Part shown: positions 55,432 to 64,000 of the stretch, piece by piece
Layout: the number at the start of each line of letters is the position of its first letter
Numbering within the stretch: the stretch's first letter is position 1
From: Acidovorax sp. Leaf78
GTDB lineage: Bacteria; Pseudomonadota; Gammaproteobacteria; Burkholderiales; Burkholderiaceae_C
NCBI RefSeq assembly: GCF_001422735.1
Contig: NZ_LMLZ01000020.1
Location: forward strand, 124,773 to 188,772
Reading direction: 5' to 3'
DNA length: 64,000 bases
Translations under genes and position numbers: made by a program
The notes under the pieces: model-generated
Seen by the model: the letters and a program-made list of their open reading frames with translations, nothing else
Told to the model about the DNA's origin: nothing
Database searches by the model: none

Positions 55432-56162
55432 GGCAGCTCCGCACTCCCCATCCGCGCCATGATCGTGCGGGTGCGCCCTGCCAGGTAGGCCGAGCCTGGC
55501 GCTTTTTCAAACCGCTTGGGGGCCGGCAGCATCACGGCCAGGCGGGCGGCTTCGCCGGCGCTGAGTTTGCTGGCGCTCTTGCGAAAGTAATGCTGCGCGG
55601 CCGCCTCGGCGCCGAACACGCCTTCGCCCCATTCCACGCTGTTGAGGTAGATCTCCAGGATGCGCTGTTTGGAGAGCAGTTGCTCCAGCAGCAGTGTCAG
55701 CACGAACTCCTGGCCCTTGCGCAGCAGCGTGCGCTCGCCCGACAGCAGCAGGTTCTTGGCCAGTTGTTGTGTGATGGTGGAGCCGCCGCGGATCTTGGGC
55801 GCACGCTGCGGGCGGTCTGGGGCGCGGGCCTGGGCCTTGCTCGCCTGCGCCTCGGCCTTGGCATTGCGCTCCCAGGCTTTTTCGATGGCGTTCCAGTCCA
55901 CGCCGTCGTGGCTGACGAAGCCGTCGTCTTCCGAGGCGATCACCGCGCGCTTGAGGTTGTCGGAAATGCCGGCATACGGCACCCATTCCTGGCGCCAGCG
56001 GACATGGCCGGTGCTGGACAGCTGGGCCCAGGCTTCGGACCGCTGGAAGCTGGTGGATTCCGGGTCGATCACGGTCATGGCCGCGATGCGGACCACGAAG
56101 AACAGCTGCAGCGCCACGAACGCGAGCACCACCAGTCCCAGCCAGCGCAGCACGGCTTTCAT
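55428..56162 (-). CDS. mtgA: Monofunctional peptidoglycan glycosyltransferase MtgA
   Basis: A 244-residue enzyme with one N-terminal membrane helix (LRWLGLVVLAFVALQLFFVV) and a GT51 domain containing IASEDDGFVSHDGVDW with the catalytic Glu, GGSTITQQLAKNLLL, and ILEIYLNSVEWGEGVFGAEA. It polymerises lipid II into glycan strands on the periplasmic face. A charged Ala/Gln/Pro-rich insert (about residues 105-125) lies between the first two motifs. The start at 56162 fits the helix. It is read after aroE on the same strand but separated by a repeat hairpin. Confidence 0.95.
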   Translation of the reverse strand: MKAVLRWLGLVVLAFVALQLFFVVRIAAMTVIDPESTSFQRSEAWAQLSSTGHVRWRQEWVPYAGISDNLKRAVIASEDDGFVSHDGVDWNAIEKAWERNAKAEAQASKAQARAPDRPQRAPKIRGGSTITQQLAKNLLLSGERTLLRKGQEFVLTLLLEQLLSKQRILEIYLNSVEWGEGVFGAEAAAQHYFRKSASKLSAGEAARLAVMLPAPKRFEKAPGSAYLAGRTRTIMARMGSAELP

Positions 56163-56218
56163 TGGAGCGTTTTTCTCTGTGTTGGGTGTTGTGGACGGAT
56201 GGGCCTGCCCTCGCAAAA

Positions 56219-56281
56219 CCGTTCGGGTTGAGCTGGTCGACGCCTTGCGCGGCGCTCAGACACGCTCAGCGTGAACGGTTC
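56219..56281. repeat. Inverted-repeat form of second Comamonadaceae repeat
   Basis: ccgttcgggttgagctggtc on the left and gctcagcgtgaacggt on the right form an imperfect hairpin between aroE and mtgA. A single arm of the same family is at 28425-28450. It might end aroE transcription. Confidence 0.65.
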
Positions 56282-56306
56282 AAGGGGAATCATGCCGACC
56301 CGTTGC

Positions 56307-57155
56307 TCAAACGGCCTGCTGCATTTCCTGCAGCACCTGCGCCGACGGCGGGCGCACGCCGCGCCACAGCAGGAACGCCTCGGCCGCCTGTTCCACCAGC
56401 ATGCCCAGCCCGTCGCGCGGCGTGGCGCCGTGCTGGCGGGCCCAGTCGAGGAACCCCTGCGCGGCGGGGCCGTACATCATGTCGTAGGCCAGGCTGCCGG
56501 GGCGCAGCACGTGGGCCCCCACGGGCACGCCCGCGCCGGCCAGGCTGGTGGCCGTGGCGTTGATAATCACATCGAAATCGGCCTCTACCGCTTGCGGGGT
56601 GAGCGCCAGCAGCTCTGATTTTTGTAGCGTTGCCAGCGCGCTGTGCGATTGCACCAGCGCCTGGGCTTTCTCCAGGGTGCGGTTGGCCACGGTGATGTGC
56701 CGCACGCCCGCCAGCAGCAGCGGGCCCAGCACGCCGGCCGCGGCACCGCCCGCGCCCACCAGCAGCACGTCGCGCCCTGCCAGCGATACGCCAGCGTTGC
56801 GGGTGATGTCCGCCACCAGGCCCAGGCCGTCGGTGTTGTCCGCGTAGATGCTGCCGTCCGCGCGGAAGGTGAGGGTGTTGGCCGCACCTGCCAGTTGCAC
56901 GCGCGCGCTGGATTCGGTGGCCAGGCCCGGCGCGTCGATCTTGAACGGCACGGTGACGTTGCAGCCGCGCCCGCCCTGGGCCGCGAACTCCCGCACCCCT
57001 TGGGCGAAGCCGTCCATGGGCACCAGGCGGCGCTCGTAGGTGAGCGATTCGCCCGTCAGTTCGGCAAAGCGGGCGTGGATGGCCGGCGAGCGGCTGTGCG
57101 CTACCGGGTTGCCCATCACGCAGTACAGATCAGCGGGGAAAGACGAAGAGGTCAT
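56307..57155 (-). CDS. aroE: Shikimate dehydrogenase AroE
   Basis: A 282-residue NADP-dependent enzyme reducing 3-dehydroshikimate to shikimate in aromatic amino acid synthesis. Substrate site: NPVAHSRSP, NVTVPFK with catalytic Lys72, and DNTDGLG with Asp109. Nucleotide site: GAGGAAAGV, with NRT as the NADP phosphate motif. The variable linker after NRT (ATLQKSELLALTPQAVEA region) is encoded by a copy of the Comamonadaceae repeat. Start ATG 57155. Confidence 0.96.
   Translation of the reverse strand: MTSSSFPADLYCVMGNPVAHSRSPAIHARFAELTGESLTYERRLVPMDGFAQGVREFAAQGGRGCNVTVPFKIDAPGLATESSARVQLAGAANTLTFRADGSIYADNTDGLGLVADITRNAGVSLAGRDVLLVGAGGAAAGVLGPLLLAGVRHITVANRTLEKAQALVQSHSALATLQKSELLALTPQAVEADFDVIINATATSLAGAGVPVGAHVLRPGSLAYDMMYGPAAQGFLDWARQHGATPRDGLGMLVEQAAEAFLLWRGVRPPSAQVLQEMQQAV
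56581..56629 (-). repeat. Comamonadaceae short repeat, copy 6 (inside aroE)
   Basis: On the minus strand: GCTACAAAAATCAGAGCTGC, TGGCGCTCACCCCGCAAGCG, GTAGAGGC. It encodes part of a loop of shikimate dehydrogenase between the NADP site and INATATSL. Confidence 0.8.
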
Positions 57156-57207
57156 GGGAACAACAACAACGGGGGCTGCATGCAGGGGGCGGTGCCGGGC
57201 GAGGGCT

Positions 57208-57288
57208 GCCGCGGAACTGGCTTTGCCAGGCCGCTGGCAGCGTCCCCCCGGGGGGAAGGCGCCGCAGGCGACTCAGGGGGGAGCTACC
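57208..57288. repeat. Third repeat family, copy 2
   Basis: Between tonB and aroE on the minus strand; contains a run gtccccccggggggaaggc and the shared end gcgactcaggggg seen at 31964-31974. It overlaps the last bases of the tonB gene. Confidence 0.6.
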
Positions 57289-58144
57289 TCACACTCGTCT
57301 CCAGCGTCTGGTCCCGGGTGAACTTGAAGCGCGCCACCATGGCGATCTGGTCGGCTTTCTTGCGCATGTCGGCGTCGAAGGTGCCAAAGGGCCCGGCGGC
57401 GCGGGCGATGGCCTCGGCGCGGCGGTCCAGGGTGGCGTTGCCCGAGCTTTGCACGATCTCGGTGTCGAGCACGCGGCCGTCGTGGTTCACGGTGACGATC
57501 ATGGTGAGCTCGCCGTACAGCTTCTTGCCGCCCTGTTCGGGGAAGTTCTCGGTGCCCTTGTCTTCGACCTTGCGGCGCAGGCCGTCGTAGTAGATGGCGT
57601 AGGCCTCCTCGCGCGTGGCGGGGCTGATATAGCGCTTCTTGGGGCGCGAGTTTTCTTCGTTGATGCGCTTTTCGATCTCGGCCAGCAGCTTGACGAGCTG
57701 GCGGCGCTTTTCCTGCTCGGCCACCTGCTCGGCGCTCTGGCTGGGTTTGCGCGGGTCGGGCTCGGGCAGGGTGGCCAGCTGTTTGCGCAACTGGGCCAGC
57801 AACTGGGCCTGCTGCTCCTGCATCGCGTCCATCTTGCGCTGCGCTTCCTCGAAGTCGTCGCCGATGGCGGTGAGGGCCGAGTAGGGCAGGGGGCTGGTGG
57901 CCCGGCCCTTCTCGGCATCGCCGCCGCCTGCCAGGTTGGACTGGGCAATCGCCTGGGCCTTGTCCGGGCGCTCGTTCGACTTGGCATTGACCAGGATGAC
58001 TTCGAGTGGCGTGTCCTGGAACACGCGGTTGAAGCCCTCGGGGTCGATGAAGCGCACCGAGATCAGCGCAGCGTGCACGGCGATGGACACGCCCAGCGCC
58101 AGCTGCAGCGTGCTGAAGGTGCGGAGAAAGGCGGGGAGTTTCAT
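57284..58144 (-). CDS. TonB-family energy transducer
   Basis: A 286-residue protein with one N-terminal membrane helix (LQLALGVSIAVHAALISV), a long helical, charged periplasmic region (QQAQLLAQLRKQL, SQSAEQVAEQEKRRQL) and a C-terminal TonB domain (YGELTMIVTVNHDGRVLDTE to FKFTRDQTL). It should couple the ExbBD proton motor to outer-membrane transport; exbB and exbD are not nearby. Start at 58144 (MKLPAF). The gene order fits the core genome of the Comamonadaceae. Confidence 0.88.
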   Translation of the reverse strand: MKLPAFLRTFSTLQLALGVSIAVHAALISVRFIDPEGFNRVFQDTPLEVILVNAKSNERPDKAQAIAQSNLAGGGDAEKGRATSPLPYSALTAIGDDFEEAQRKMDAMQEQQAQLLAQLRKQLATLPEPDPRKPSQSAEQVAEQEKRRQLVKLLAEIEKRINEENSRPKKRYISPATREEAYAIYYDGLRRKVEDKGTENFPEQGGKKLYGELTMIVTVNHDGRVLDTEIVQSSGNATLDRRAEAIARAAGPFGTFDADMRKKADQIAMVARFKFTRDQTLETSVR

Positions 58145-58197
58145 CGCCGGCAATTATCAGGGGGTGTTACGGGGCTGTCGGTGGCTGTTGCAGGCGG

Positions 58198-60276
58198 TCA
58201 GGAAGCCGCGGCTGCCGCAGCGGCTTCGGCGGGGGCCTCGTTCACATCCACCGCGATGGCGATCGGGCCGGCCACGGCGTCGTCGTCTTCCTCGGCGTCC
58301 TCCACCGGACCGTCGTCGCTGCTATCGGCCGGATCGTCCAGGCGCTCGATCACGGTGCCGTGGATGTCGAGGGTGATCTCGTCCGCCTCGCCCAGCTTGA
58401 CTTTCAGGCGCGCGCCGCGCGGCAGGTTCTGCGCGCCCAGCACCGGGAAGACCAGCGGAATGTCGTCCGCCCGCACCAAAAAGCTGCCGCCCGGACCTTC
58501 CTTGAAGACGGTGGCATTCAGCTCGGTGATGCCGTTCTGCTCCACGTACTTGAGCGTCCAGAAGCGCTCCATGCCGCCCTGGTAGCCGTTGTAGGCGCTG
58601 TAGGCGGCATCGAAGCTGCTGATGATCGAGAACAGGTCGGCGTCCTTGGGCTTGAAGGGCGCGGCCAGCGCGGCGGTCTTGCCGTGGCGGGCGCAGGCAA
58701 TGATCTGCCACTGGTTGACCAGGTCGGTGTAGCGGCGCAGGGGCGAGGTGGCCCACGAATACGCTTTGACGCCGATGCCTGCGTGCGGCAGCGCCTTGGT
58801 GCCCATGCGCACCTTCACGCCCGGCGCCATGCTGGCCTGGTTGCGGTAGATGCCGGGCACACCCAGCTCGGCCATCCAGCTGCCCCAGGTGCTGTTGGCC
58901 ACGATCATGGCCTCGGCCACGATGAGGTCGAGCGGCGCGCCGCGCTGGCGCACGCTGATCTGCACCTGCTCGTCGCCCGTGGGTTCGGCACCGTTGTTAC
59001 CGACCAGGCGGAAGTTGTAGTCCGGCCGGTTGAAGTTCTCGGGCTTGCCGCGCACCACTTCGCGGCGGGCCTTGAGGTCCTTGGCCAGGCGGTGCAAAAA
59101 TGATAGCTGCGGGCGCAGGTCAGACAAGCGCTGCGGGTCGTTTTGGTGCTCGAACGCGGGGTTGGACAGCCATTCTTCCGTCACCACCGCGTCGAGCTGG
59201 TCGTGGCGCAGGTTGGCAGCCACATGCACGCGCTCCAGTTTGGTCTCGGAGCTCTTGAACTCCAGCGTGGCTTCGTCGATGGTCACGTACAGCGACACGG
59301 CCGGGTTGGCGCGGCCCTCGTCCAGCGTGTAGGTCTGCACTACGTCGTCGGGCAGCATGGTGATCTTGTAGCCCGGCATGTACACCGTGGACAGGCGCGC
59401 GCGGCCCAACTGGTCGATGGCGCTGCCCGGCTGGATCGCCAGGCCCGGCGCGGCGATGTGGATGCCCAGCACCACGGTGCCCGTGCCCAGGCCCTGCACC
59501 GACAGCGCGTCGTCGATTTCGGTGGTCTGCGAGTCGTCGATGGAGTACGCCTGCGCGGTGGACAGCGGCAGCTCGTCGGCAATGACGGGCGCCGTGACGG
59601 CCGGAAAGCCCGTGCCCTTGGGGAAGTTCTCGAACAAAAAGCGCTTCCAGTGGAACTGGTAGGCCGAGTCGATGGCGCCGGCCTTTTGCAGCAGGTCGAG
59701 CGGCGCGGTATGCGTGGCGCGGCTGGCGTCCACCACGGCCTTGTACTCGGGCGCGTTCTTGTCCGGCTTGAACAGGATCTTGTAGAGCTGGTCGCGGATG
59801 GGCTGCGGGCATTCGCCGCGTCCGAGCGCTGCCGCCCACTCGTCGATCTGCGCGAGCAGGGCCTTTTTCTTCTCGATGGCGGCCAGCGCCTGCTGCAGGA
59901 TCTCGGCCGATGCCTTCTTGAACCGGCCCTTGCCCGCGCGGCGGAAGTAGTGCGGTGCGTCGTACAGGCGGAACAGGGCGCCGGCCTGCTGGACCAGGGT
60001 GGCGTTCTCGGAGAAGTAGTCCCGCGCCAGATCGGCAAAGCCGAATTCGTCTTCGGGCGCGAACTCCCAGGCCAGGTCCAGTTCGATGGACTCGGCCACG
60101 GCCTGCGCCTGGGCGATGAGTTCCGCCGGGGCGGGCTTCTCGAACTTCAGGAGGATGTTGGCGGCCTTGACCTTGACCCGCTTGCCGGAGTCGAGTTCGA
60201 CCTGGGCCGATGTATCGGCCTCCGACAGGATACGGCCGGCCATGAATTTGCCGGCTTCTTCAAACAGTGCATGCAT
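58198..60276 (-). CDS. RNase II/R-type 3'-5' exoribonuclease (RNB domain)
   Basis: A 692-residue enzyme. The catalytic RNB domain begins near residue 240 with the metal-binding motif SIDDSQTTEIDDALSV (about 244-258), and carries DQLGRARLSTVYMPGYKI and YSWATSPLRRYTDLVNQWQI later. It degrades single-stranded RNA processively. The C-terminus has an Asp/Glu/Ala-rich tail in place of a typical S1 end. A decayed copy of the Comamonadaceae repeat lies within the gene at 59095-59138. Start MHALFEEAGKF at 60276. Confidence 0.92.
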   Translation of the reverse strand: MHALFEEAGKFMAGRILSEADTSAQVELDSGKRVKVKAANILLKFEKPAPAELIAQAQAVAESIELDLAWEFAPEDEFGFADLARDYFSENATLVQQAGALFRLYDAPHYFRRAGKGRFKKASAEILQQALAAIEKKKALLAQIDEWAAALGRGECPQPIRDQLYKILFKPDKNAPEYKAVVDASRATHTAPLDLLQKAGAIDSAYQFHWKRFLFENFPKGTGFPAVTAPVIADELPLSTAQAYSIDDSQTTEIDDALSVQGLGTGTVVLGIHIAAPGLAIQPGSAIDQLGRARLSTVYMPGYKITMLPDDVVQTYTLDEGRANPAVSLYVTIDEATLEFKSSETKLERVHVAANLRHDQLDAVVTEEWLSNPAFEHQNDPQRLSDLRPQLSFLHRLAKDLKARREVVRGKPENFNRPDYNFRLVGNNGAEPTGDEQVQISVRQRGAPLDLIVAEAMIVANSTWGSWMAELGVPGIYRNQASMAPGVKVRMGTKALPHAGIGVKAYSWATSPLRRYTDLVNQWQIIACARHGKTAALAAPFKPKDADLFSIISSFDAAYSAYNGYQGGMERFWTLKYVEQNGITELNATVFKEGPGGSFLVRADDIPLVFPVLGAQNLPRGARLKVKLGEADEITLDIHGTVIERLDDPADSSDDGPVEDAEEDDDAVAGPIAIAVDVNEAPAEAAAAAAAS
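59095..59138 (+). repeat. Comamonadaceae short repeat, copy 7 (decayed, inside exoribonuclease)
   Basis: CAAAAATGATAGCTGC then GGGCGCAGGTCAGACAAGCG, a partly mutated version of the core, read antisense to the gene. It encodes the loop RLSDLRPQLSFLHRL. Confidence 0.6.
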
Positions 60277-60411
60277 GGCGGGGATTGTCCCATGGGCGGG
60301 GGTGGGCTTCGGCGGGGCGCTCTGGTGGCGGCCCGGGCGGCCCGCTGCCCCTATGATCCGCTGACGCCGCGCCCGGCCTTCCCACCCTCTACCTGCCTTT
60401 TTGCCGCCGAG

Positions 60412-61977
60412 ATGCCTTTTTCCGTCGCACCGTTGTTTGTCCTGGCGGTAGCGCTGCCTTTTCTTTTCTCCATCACCGACTCCCCCACCGGCAACTTCTG
60501 GCCGCTGCTGGTGTCGTGGGTGTGCGGCGGCGGGTTGCTGCTGATGGTGGCTGTGCAGGCGATGCGTCATGGTGCCCAGGGGGCCGTCGCCCGCCTGGGC
60601 TGGGCCCGCCTTCTGGCGCTAGGGCTGGCCGTGGCGGCCGCGGTGGGCAGCTTCATCGGGCTGATCCAGTACCTGGTCGGCGACGCGGGCCTGGCGCCGT
60701 GGATCCATGCCTCCACCATCGGGCAGGCGGTGGGCAATCTGCGGCAGCGCAACCAGCAGGCGTCGTTGCTCAGCCTGGGCCTGTGGGCGATCCTGTGGTG
60801 GGCATTGCATGCGCCGACATGGCGTGCGGCTCCAGACCCCGTGACAGAGGCCACGCCGCGCCGGCGCCTGCTGCAGGACATGGCCCCGGTGCTGGCCGTG
60901 GCCGCCATGGCCTGGATGGCCCTGGCGCAGGCCGCGACGGCATCGCGCACCGGCGCCGTGCAGTGGCTGCTGGTCGTGGCGCTGGTGGTGTGCTGGCGGC
61001 GCACCGGGCCGGGCGCTGCGCTGCGCCTGGCGGTGGCGGCGTTGGCCGTCTTCGTGATTGCCGCCTGGGCGTTGCCCGAGCTGCTGTGGCAACTGCAGGG
61101 CGTGCGGGCAGATGCGCTGTCCCAGCGTTTTGCGGGCGATTCGCACTCCTGCACCAGCCGGCGCGTGCTGTGGTCCAACATGTTCACCCTGATCGCGCAA
61201 AAGCCCTGGCTCGGCTGGGGGTGGGGCGAACTGGACTATGCCCACTACGTCACGCTGTTCCCGGGCGAGCGTTTTTGCGTGCTGCTGGACAACGCGCACA
61301 ACCTGCCGTTGCACCTGGCGGTGGAACTGGGCCTGCCTGCAGCGGTCGCCCTGTGCGGTGGCACGCTGATCTGGGTGCTGTGGAGCCAGCCGTGGCGCGA
61401 GACCCAACCCGCGCGCCAGCTGGCGTGGGGCGTGCTGGCGGTCATCGGCCTGCACAGCATGCTGGAGTACCCGCTGTGGTACGGCCCGTTCCAGATCGTG
61501 ACCTTGGCGGCGCTGGCCCTGCTGCTGTGGCCCCGCCGCAGCGTGGTGTCGGCCGGCGGCGCAGGCGTCGTGCTGTGCGGCGCGGCCCTGGTGTGGGCGC
61601 TGTGCGCCCTGGCCGCGTGGGACTACCACCGCGTGAGCCAGCTGTACAAGCCCTATGCCGACCGGGCAGCCGCATACCGTGACGATACGCAGAACAAGGT
61701 GGGCAACCCTATGATCTTCCGTGCCCAGGCCGACTTTGCCCGGTTGACTACCATGGCGCCCACCCGCGACAACGCGGTCCAGGTGAACGCCCTGGCCCAC
61801 CAGATGCTGCACTATTCCCCCGAGCCCCGCATACTGGAAATACTGATCGACAGCGCCCTGATGCTGGGCCAGGACGACGAGGCCGCCTTTCACATGAAGC
61901 GCTACCGGCTGGCCTACCCGCGCGAGTACAGCCGTTACGTGGGTGGGCGCGCAGCCAAGGCATCCGCGCCGGGGTGA
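60412..61977 (+). CDS. PglL/TfpO-type O-oligosaccharyltransferase (O-antigen ligase family)
   Basis: A 521-residue protein with about ten to twelve membrane segments and a C-terminal soluble part. The Wzy/WaaL-like loop contains the conserved His region LLDNAHNLPLHLAVELG near residue 295, and the C-terminal region fits the Wzy_C_2 domain of pilin glycosylation enzymes. It would transfer a glycan from a lipid carrier to a protein such as pilin. The start MPFSVAPLFVLAVAL is the first membrane segment. It converges with the YqiA-like gene. Acceptor and glycan unknown. Confidence 0.85.
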   Translation: MPFSVAPLFVLAVALPFLFSITDSPTGNFWPLLVSWVCGGGLLLMVAVQAMRHGAQGAVARLGWARLLALGLAVAAAVGSFIGLIQYLVGDAGLAPWIHASTIGQAVGNLRQRNQQASLLSLGLWAILWWALHAPTWRAAPDPVTEATPRRRLLQDMAPVLAVAAMAWMALAQAATASRTGAVQWLLVVALVVCWRRTGPGAALRLAVAALAVFVIAAWALPELLWQLQGVRADALSQRFAGDSHSCTSRRVLWSNMFTLIAQKPWLGWGWGELDYAHYVTLFPGERFCVLLDNAHNLPLHLAVELGLPAAVALCGGTLIWVLWSQPWRETQPARQLAWGVLAVIGLHSMLEYPLWYGPFQIVTLAALALLLWPRRSVVSAGGAGVVLCGAALVWALCALAAWDYHRVSQLYKPYADRAAAYRDDTQNKVGNPMIFRAQADFARLTTMAPTRDNAVQVNALAHQMLHYSPEPRILEILIDSALMLGQDDEAAFHMKRYRLAYPREYSRYVGGRAAKASAPG

Positions 61978-62022
61978 TGGCCGGGCGAGCCGGGCGATGG
62001 GCTTGCTGTGACCTGCTGACGG

Positions 62023-62631
62023 TCAGGCCAGCGCCAAAAAGTCCACCACGGCTGGCAGGTACTCCTCGAAATTCACCAGCGCATGCTCGCCGCCCTCCTG
62101 CAGCAGCAATCGCGCGTGGGGATAGCGCGCCACCATCTCGCGCCAATCCAGCACCTCGTCCCCCTTGGCGATGATGGCCAGCTCGCGGCTGGCCGGGGCC
62201 TGGCCGGACGTGTCCAGCGCCTTGAGCTCGTCGATGTATTCGGGCCGGAAATAAAAACTCTCTGCCGGGTCGTGCCAGCTGGTCTGCTCGCCGATGTAGC
62301 GGGTCAGGTCGCGCGCAGGGTGCACGGCAGGGTTGAGCATCACGCTCGGGCACCCCTTGTGGTGCGCCACCCAGCTGGCGTAAAAGCCACCCAGCGACGA
62401 GCCGACCACGCCCATCGCCGCGCCGGGCCACTGGGCAATGCCCTGGGCCACCAGTGCCATCGCCTCGCGGGGCGAGGGCGGCAGTTGCGGGCACCACCAG
62501 GTGACGCCCGGATGGTGCTGCGCCACATGCGCTGCCATCTGGCGGGCCTTGGCAGACTGGGGCGACGAGCGAAAGCCGTGCAGGTACAGAAGGTGGGTGG
62601 TGGGGTGGGTGGTGGGATGGAGGGTGGTCAT
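62023..62631 (-). CDS. YqiA/YcfP-family alpha/beta hydrolase
   Basis: A 202-residue protein: LLYLHGFRSSPQSAKARQM at the start, nucleophile Ser79 in GSSLGG, acid in KGDEVLDW and His in EGGEHALVNF. It is an esterase-type hydrolase of unknown natural substrate. The first 13 residues contain the repeated unit PTTHPTTH, encoded by a G-rich (opposite strand) repeat at 62592-62625; Met to LLYLHGF distance in relatives is shorter, so the extension may be recent. Confidence 0.88.
   Translation of the reverse strand: MTTLHPTTHPTTHLLYLHGFRSSPQSAKARQMAAHVAQHHPGVTWWCPQLPPSPREAMALVAQGIAQWPGAAMGVVGSSLGGFYASWVAHHKGCPSVMLNPAVHPARDLTRYIGEQTSWHDPAESFYFRPEYIDELKALDTSGQAPASRELAIIAKGDEVLDWREMVARYPHARLLLQEGGEHALVNFEEYLPAVVDFLALA
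62592..62625 (+). other. G-rich tract over the start of the YqiA-like gene
   Basis: The plus strand here has five or more runs of three or four G separated by two to five bases (gggtggtggggtgggtggtg and on), fitting a G-quadruplex pattern. It coincides with the first codons of the minus-strand gene and encodes its Pro-Thr-Thr-His repeats. Confidence 0.6.
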
Positions 62632-62742
62632 GGCGCGGAAAACGACAGGGCAGGGGAATCACTGCTCCAAAAATGGACAGGCGGGGCATAAGATGCACGG
62701 CATGGGCGCCGTGTCGAAGGGCCCGCTGCATTGATTCCCACC

Positions 62743-64000
62743 ATGACTGATTTTGCCCCGCTTTCCACTGCCAAACGCTGGGCCCTGGGATCCAACAACG
62801 AGAAGCCGCCTGCGTCGGTGGGTCGGTTCGAGCTCAAGAAGATGCTCGGCCGCGGCGCCCAGGCGACCGTCTGGCTGGCGCTGGACCCGCGCCTGCAGCG
62901 CGAAGTGGCCATCAAGCTCATGCGCCCGGTGCAGGAAGAGGACGCTTCGGTGCTGGAGCAGTGGCTGCGCGAGGCGCGGCATGTGGGGCGCTTGGCCCAC
63001 CCCTTCATCGTGCCGGTGTTCGAGGCCGACGTGCAGGGCCGCCAGCCTTTCATCGTGTTCGAGTACGTGCCGGGCAAGACCCTGGCCGAGCATCTGGCGC
63101 AGCAAGGCCGCTGCACGCCGCACGACGCGGTGGCGCTGATGGTGGACGTGCTCGATGGCCTGCAGGCCGCGCACCAGGCGGGCATCGTGCACCGCGACCT
63201 GAAACCGTCCAACATCATGATCGACACCCAGCGACACGCGCGGGTGATGGACTTTGGCATGGCCGCCCCGGTCCAGGCCGAGCAGGATGCGCAACTGGCC
63301 AGCGGCACGCCCGCCTACCTGTCGCCCGAGGCGGCGGCTGGCGCGGCGCCAGCGCCCGCCATGGACGTGTATTCCGCGGCGCTGGTGCTGGTGGAGATGC
63401 TCACCGGCCAGCCGTTGATCCACCAGAAGGACACCTGGCAGGCGCTGTACCGCATCGCCAACGAAACCCTGCAGCTGCCGCAGGATCTGGGCCCGGGCGT
63501 GGACGACGGCCTGCGGGCCATCCTGCAGCGCGCCATGGCACGCCAGCCCGGCGAGCGCTATGGCTCGGCGGCGGATTTTCGGGATGCGCTCCGCACCTGG
63601 GCGGCGCCAGCCAGCGCGTCCAGCGCCGCAAGCAACGCCACGCTCGACTTTCTACTGCGGCGCATGCGCCACAAGAGCGACTTCCCGGCGCTGTCCGACT
63701 CGGTGGCCCGCATCCAGCGCGTGGCCAATTCGGAGGACGACAGCATCAGCGACCTCACGCACGAAATCCTGAAGGACGTGGCGCTGACCAACAAGCTGCT
63801 GCGCCTGGTCAACAGCGTGCACTACGCCCACGCCGCGCGCGGCACCATCAGCACCGTGTCGCGGGCGGTGAGCCTGGTGGGCTTCAACGCCGTGCGCAAC
63901 ATGGCGCTCAGCCTGGTACTGCTGGACCACATGCAGGACAAGGCCCATGCCAGCCAGATGCGCGAGGAGTTCCTGCGCGCGATGATGGCCGGCTCGGTGG
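62743..64000 (+). CDS. Ser/Thr protein kinase fused to HDOD domain, 3' truncated by window edge
   Basis: The frame runs from ATG 62743 past the right edge (419 codons visible). Residues 28-285 are a Hanks-type kinase: Gly-rich loop LGRGAQATV, Lys58 in VAIKLM, HRDLKPSN (about 150-157), DFG in VMDFGMA and a PAYLSPE segment. After a Ser/Ala linker, residues from about 305 form an HDOD domain (FPALSDSVARIQRV, DVALTNKLLRLVNS, AVSLVGFNAVRNMALSLVLL). Such fusions appear in signalling of Betaproteobacteria. Divergent from the YqiA-like gene. The remainder may hold another domain. Confidence 0.92.
   Translation, partial: MTDFAPLSTAKRWALGSNNEKPPASVGRFELKKMLGRGAQATVWLALDPRLQREVAIKLMRPVQEEDASVLEQWLREARHVGRLAHPFIVPVFEADVQGRQPFIVFEYVPGKTLAEHLAQQGRCTPHDAVALMVDVLDGLQAAHQAGIVHRDLKPSNIMIDTQRHARVMDFGMAAPVQAEQDAQLASGTPAYLSPEAAAGAAPAPAMDVYSAALVLVEMLTGQPLIHQKDTWQALYRIANETLQLPQDLGPGVDDGLRAILQRAMARQPGERYGSAADFRDALRTWAAPASASSAASNATLDFLLRRMRHKSDFPALSDSVARIQRVANSEDDSISDLTHEILKDVALTNKLLRLVNSVHYAHAARGTISTVSRAVSLVGFNAVRNMALSLVLLDHMQDKAHASQMREEFLRAMMAGSV

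Overview
The window is a GC-rich chromosomal segment of a betaproteobacterium, most likely Acidovorax or a close relative in the Comamonadaceae. Three things support this: the high-GC codon use, the gene families (two-gene cyanophycin synthetases with a DUF1854 partner, Ala/Lys-tailed HU protein, PglL-type ligase), and at least seven copies of a short intergenic repeat typical of that family (a TAGCTGCTGGCGCTTG...AAGCGGTAG core). All calls come from reading sequence and recalled family knowledge; no database search was run.

Layout. 1-8409: one plus-strand operon with a PepSY membrane protein (cut by the left edge), two DUF4198-type periplasmic proteins, DUF3649 and DUF3325 membrane proteins, MacA, MacB, an outer-membrane factor and a Fur-family regulator. 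It looks like a metal or siderophore handling and efflux module. 8501-19691: an HU-like protein with a histone H1-like tail, a GGDEF cyclase, two overlapping small genes, an M14 carboxypeptidase-like protein, an alpha/beta hydrolase, an SGNH lipoprotein, a SPOR protein, a TerB/DUF697 protein, an acyl-CoA ligase and a small unknown.

19858-27256 is an accessory island of lower GC with two divergent genes: a DUF4238 protein and a 1716-residue STAND-type NTPase carrying an N-terminal nuclease-like domain. The layout resembles Avs-type antiphage proteins, and this is the most likely place for an undescribed system.

27544-37301: a DsbA/FrnE oxidoreductase, then a cyanophycin locus. Minus-strand cphA', cphA and creA face a plus-strand ABC exporter with a zinc-ribbon-like N-terminus and a DUF1854 gene. 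37754-43513: a small unknown, an EF-hand protein, a 5'-nucleotidase, an orphan gspF, a luciferase-like oxidoreductase and a CZB zinc-sensor protein. 43743-46193: a run of short unknown genes, partly AT-rich, including a lipoprotein and a 45-residue membrane peptide.

46351-64000: ruvC, a cdsA/plsC pair, an isolated type III secretion-type chaperone with a translocator-like substrate, an M48 peptidase, an AraC regulator divergent from a cytochrome P450, mtgA coupled to a small membrane gene, aroE, tonB, an RNase II/RNB exonuclease, a PglL-type O-oligosaccharyltransferase, a YqiA-like hydrolase, and a Ser/Thr kinase-HDOD fusion cut by the right edge. No tRNA, rRNA, CRISPR array, intact insertion sequence or phage gene was recognised.
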